Positions 5,191 through 5,802 of a DNA stretch of 5,802 bases are shown here, piece after piece. Each line of letters begins with the position of its first letter. Position 1 is the stretch's first letter. The position numbers were made by a program, and so were the translations under genes. The stretch spans positions 1 through 5,802 of the forward strand of contig CALIBA010000154.1 of the NCBI GenBank assembly GCA_938045435.1, given 5' to 3'. Under the pieces are notes generated by a model. The model did no database searches. It saw nothing but the letters and a program-made list of their open reading frames with translations, and was not told where the DNA came from. Origin of the DNA: an uncultured Selenomonas sp. (GTDB lineage Bacteria; Bacillota; Negativicutes; Selenomonadales; Selenomonadaceae).

Positions 5191-5802
5191 ATGAATAAAA
5201 AAAGAACTTTATATATGGCTGTTATAACAGCAGTCATGGTACTGGCAGGTTGTACAGGATTTGCAAAGAAAGGTAAAAAACAAATTGTTCTTACACTTTG
5301 GCATGTATATGGCGGTCAGACGGATTCTCCTTTAAATAAAACTATAGATAATTTTAATGAGACTGTAGGAAAAGAAGAGGGCATAAGGATAAATGTTACA
5401 AGTGTAACAAATACAAATACAATACATGAAGCTGTTATTGCAGCTGCAAAAAATGAGCCGGGAGCGGCAGAACTTCCGGACATATTTGTCTCATATCCCA
5501 AAACTGTACTCAGTTTGCCGGATAAGGATATTTTGGTGGATTATAAAGATTATTTTACAGAAGATGAGCTGAATGAACTTATTCCTGCATTTGTACAGGA
5601 AGGTATAATTGACGATAAGCTGATGGTATTTCCTGTTGCTAAATCAACGGAAATTCTTTTTGTAAACAGAACATTATTTGAACGTTTTTCTAAAGAAACA
5701 GGTGCGAAGGAAGAGGATCTTGATACATGGGAAGGTCTTTTTAATATGGCAAAAGTTTATGAAAAATGGACAGATGACCAAACACCTGATATTGTGGGGG
5801 AC
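5191..5802 (+). CDS. ABC-transporter solute-binding lipoprotein, 5' part
   Basis: Starts at ATG 5191 behind a strong GGAGGGAGG (5177-5185) and is open to the window edge (204 residues seen; the family is usually 400-450). Residues 1-21 form a lipoprotein signal: basic NKKR, a hydrophobic stretch, and the lipobox LAGC with Cys21 as the lipidated residue. After a short basic linker, IVLTLWHVYGGQTDSPLN opens the mature domain, typical of family 1 extracellular solute-binding proteins (UgpB/MalE-like). LPDIFVSYPKT, then FPVAKSTEILFVNRTLFERF and DTWEGLFNMAK follow in the family's usual order. It would be anchored to the outside of the membrane and hand a sugar or similar solute to a permease pair, expected just beyond the window. 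Codon use is AT-rich and unlike the BREX remnants; the gene looks intact and native. Confidence 0.9.
   Translation, partial: MNKKRTLYMAVITAVMVLAGCTGFAKKGKKQIVLTLWHVYGGQTDSPLNKTIDNFNETVGKEEGIRINVTSVTNTNTIHEAVIAAAKNEPGAAELPDIFVSYPKTVLSLPDKDILVDYKDYFTEDELNELIPAFVQEGIIDDKLMVFPVAKSTEILFVNRTLFERFSKETGAKEEDLDTWEGLFNMAKVYEKWTDDQTPDIVGD

Noticed and set aside
1..5802. CRISPR array, tRNA or rRNA gene
   Set aside because: No regularly spaced direct repeats, no cloverleaf sequence and no rRNA-like stretch was seen on either strand.

Overview
The window looks like chromosomal accessory DNA from a low- to mid-GC Firmicute of the class Clostridia, most likely Lachnospiraceae-like. Protein families, strong AGGAGG-type ribosome binding sites and tightly packed small genes point that way; the species cannot be fixed from the sequence.

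The main content is the ruin of a type 1 BREX phage-defence operon with an apparently healthy three-gene cassette inside it. Positions 1-359 hold the end of a von Willebrand A (vWA) domain gene whose C-terminus has been replaced by unrelated sequence. At 447-674 is an intact small helix-turn-helix gene that overlaps the next reading frame by 20 bases. From 655 to 1749 runs a BrxA (DUF1819) reading frame, broken by an in-frame TAG at codon 55. Near 1141-1180 it is joined in frame to the C-terminal ~190 residues of the BREX methyltransferase PglX. The end of brxA, all of brxB and brxC, and most of pglX are therefore missing. At 1847-2790 three intact, tightly coupled genes follow: a DUF3990 protein (ADP-ribosyltransferase-like fold), a 79-residue unknown protein and a DUF3791 protein. 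They sit where BREX operons often carry accessory genes, between pglX and pglZ. At 2843-3145 only the first ~90 residues of the BREX phosphatase-like protein PglZ remain.

Beyond pglZ the debris continues. A small hypothetical gene (3208-3598) is spread over three frames. An ImmA/IrrE-type HELGH metallopeptidase gene on the minus strand (4178-3669) has two in-frame stops but still has a clean ribosome binding site and terminator. An unrecognised minus-strand fragment (4424-4227) lies behind it. At 4484-4524 is a hairpin with a T-tract on the minus strand. An internally deleted, frameshifted transposase gene (4620-4894) starts with two interleaved inverted repeats.

After about 4400 the DNA becomes clearly more AT-rich. 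At 5191 an apparently intact lipoprotein gene for an ABC-transporter sugar-type solute-binding protein starts and runs out of the window. This looks like ordinary chromosomal DNA flanking the accessory region.

Overall, at least six genes are broken by deletions, frameshifts or nonsense mutations. The helix-turn-helix gene, the DUF3990/unknown/DUF3791 cassette and the solute-binding protein gene remain open. BREX defence cannot work from this locus alone. The selective survival of the ADP-ribosyltransferase-like cassette is the most interesting signal and suggests an independent toxin-antitoxin-like or defence unit.
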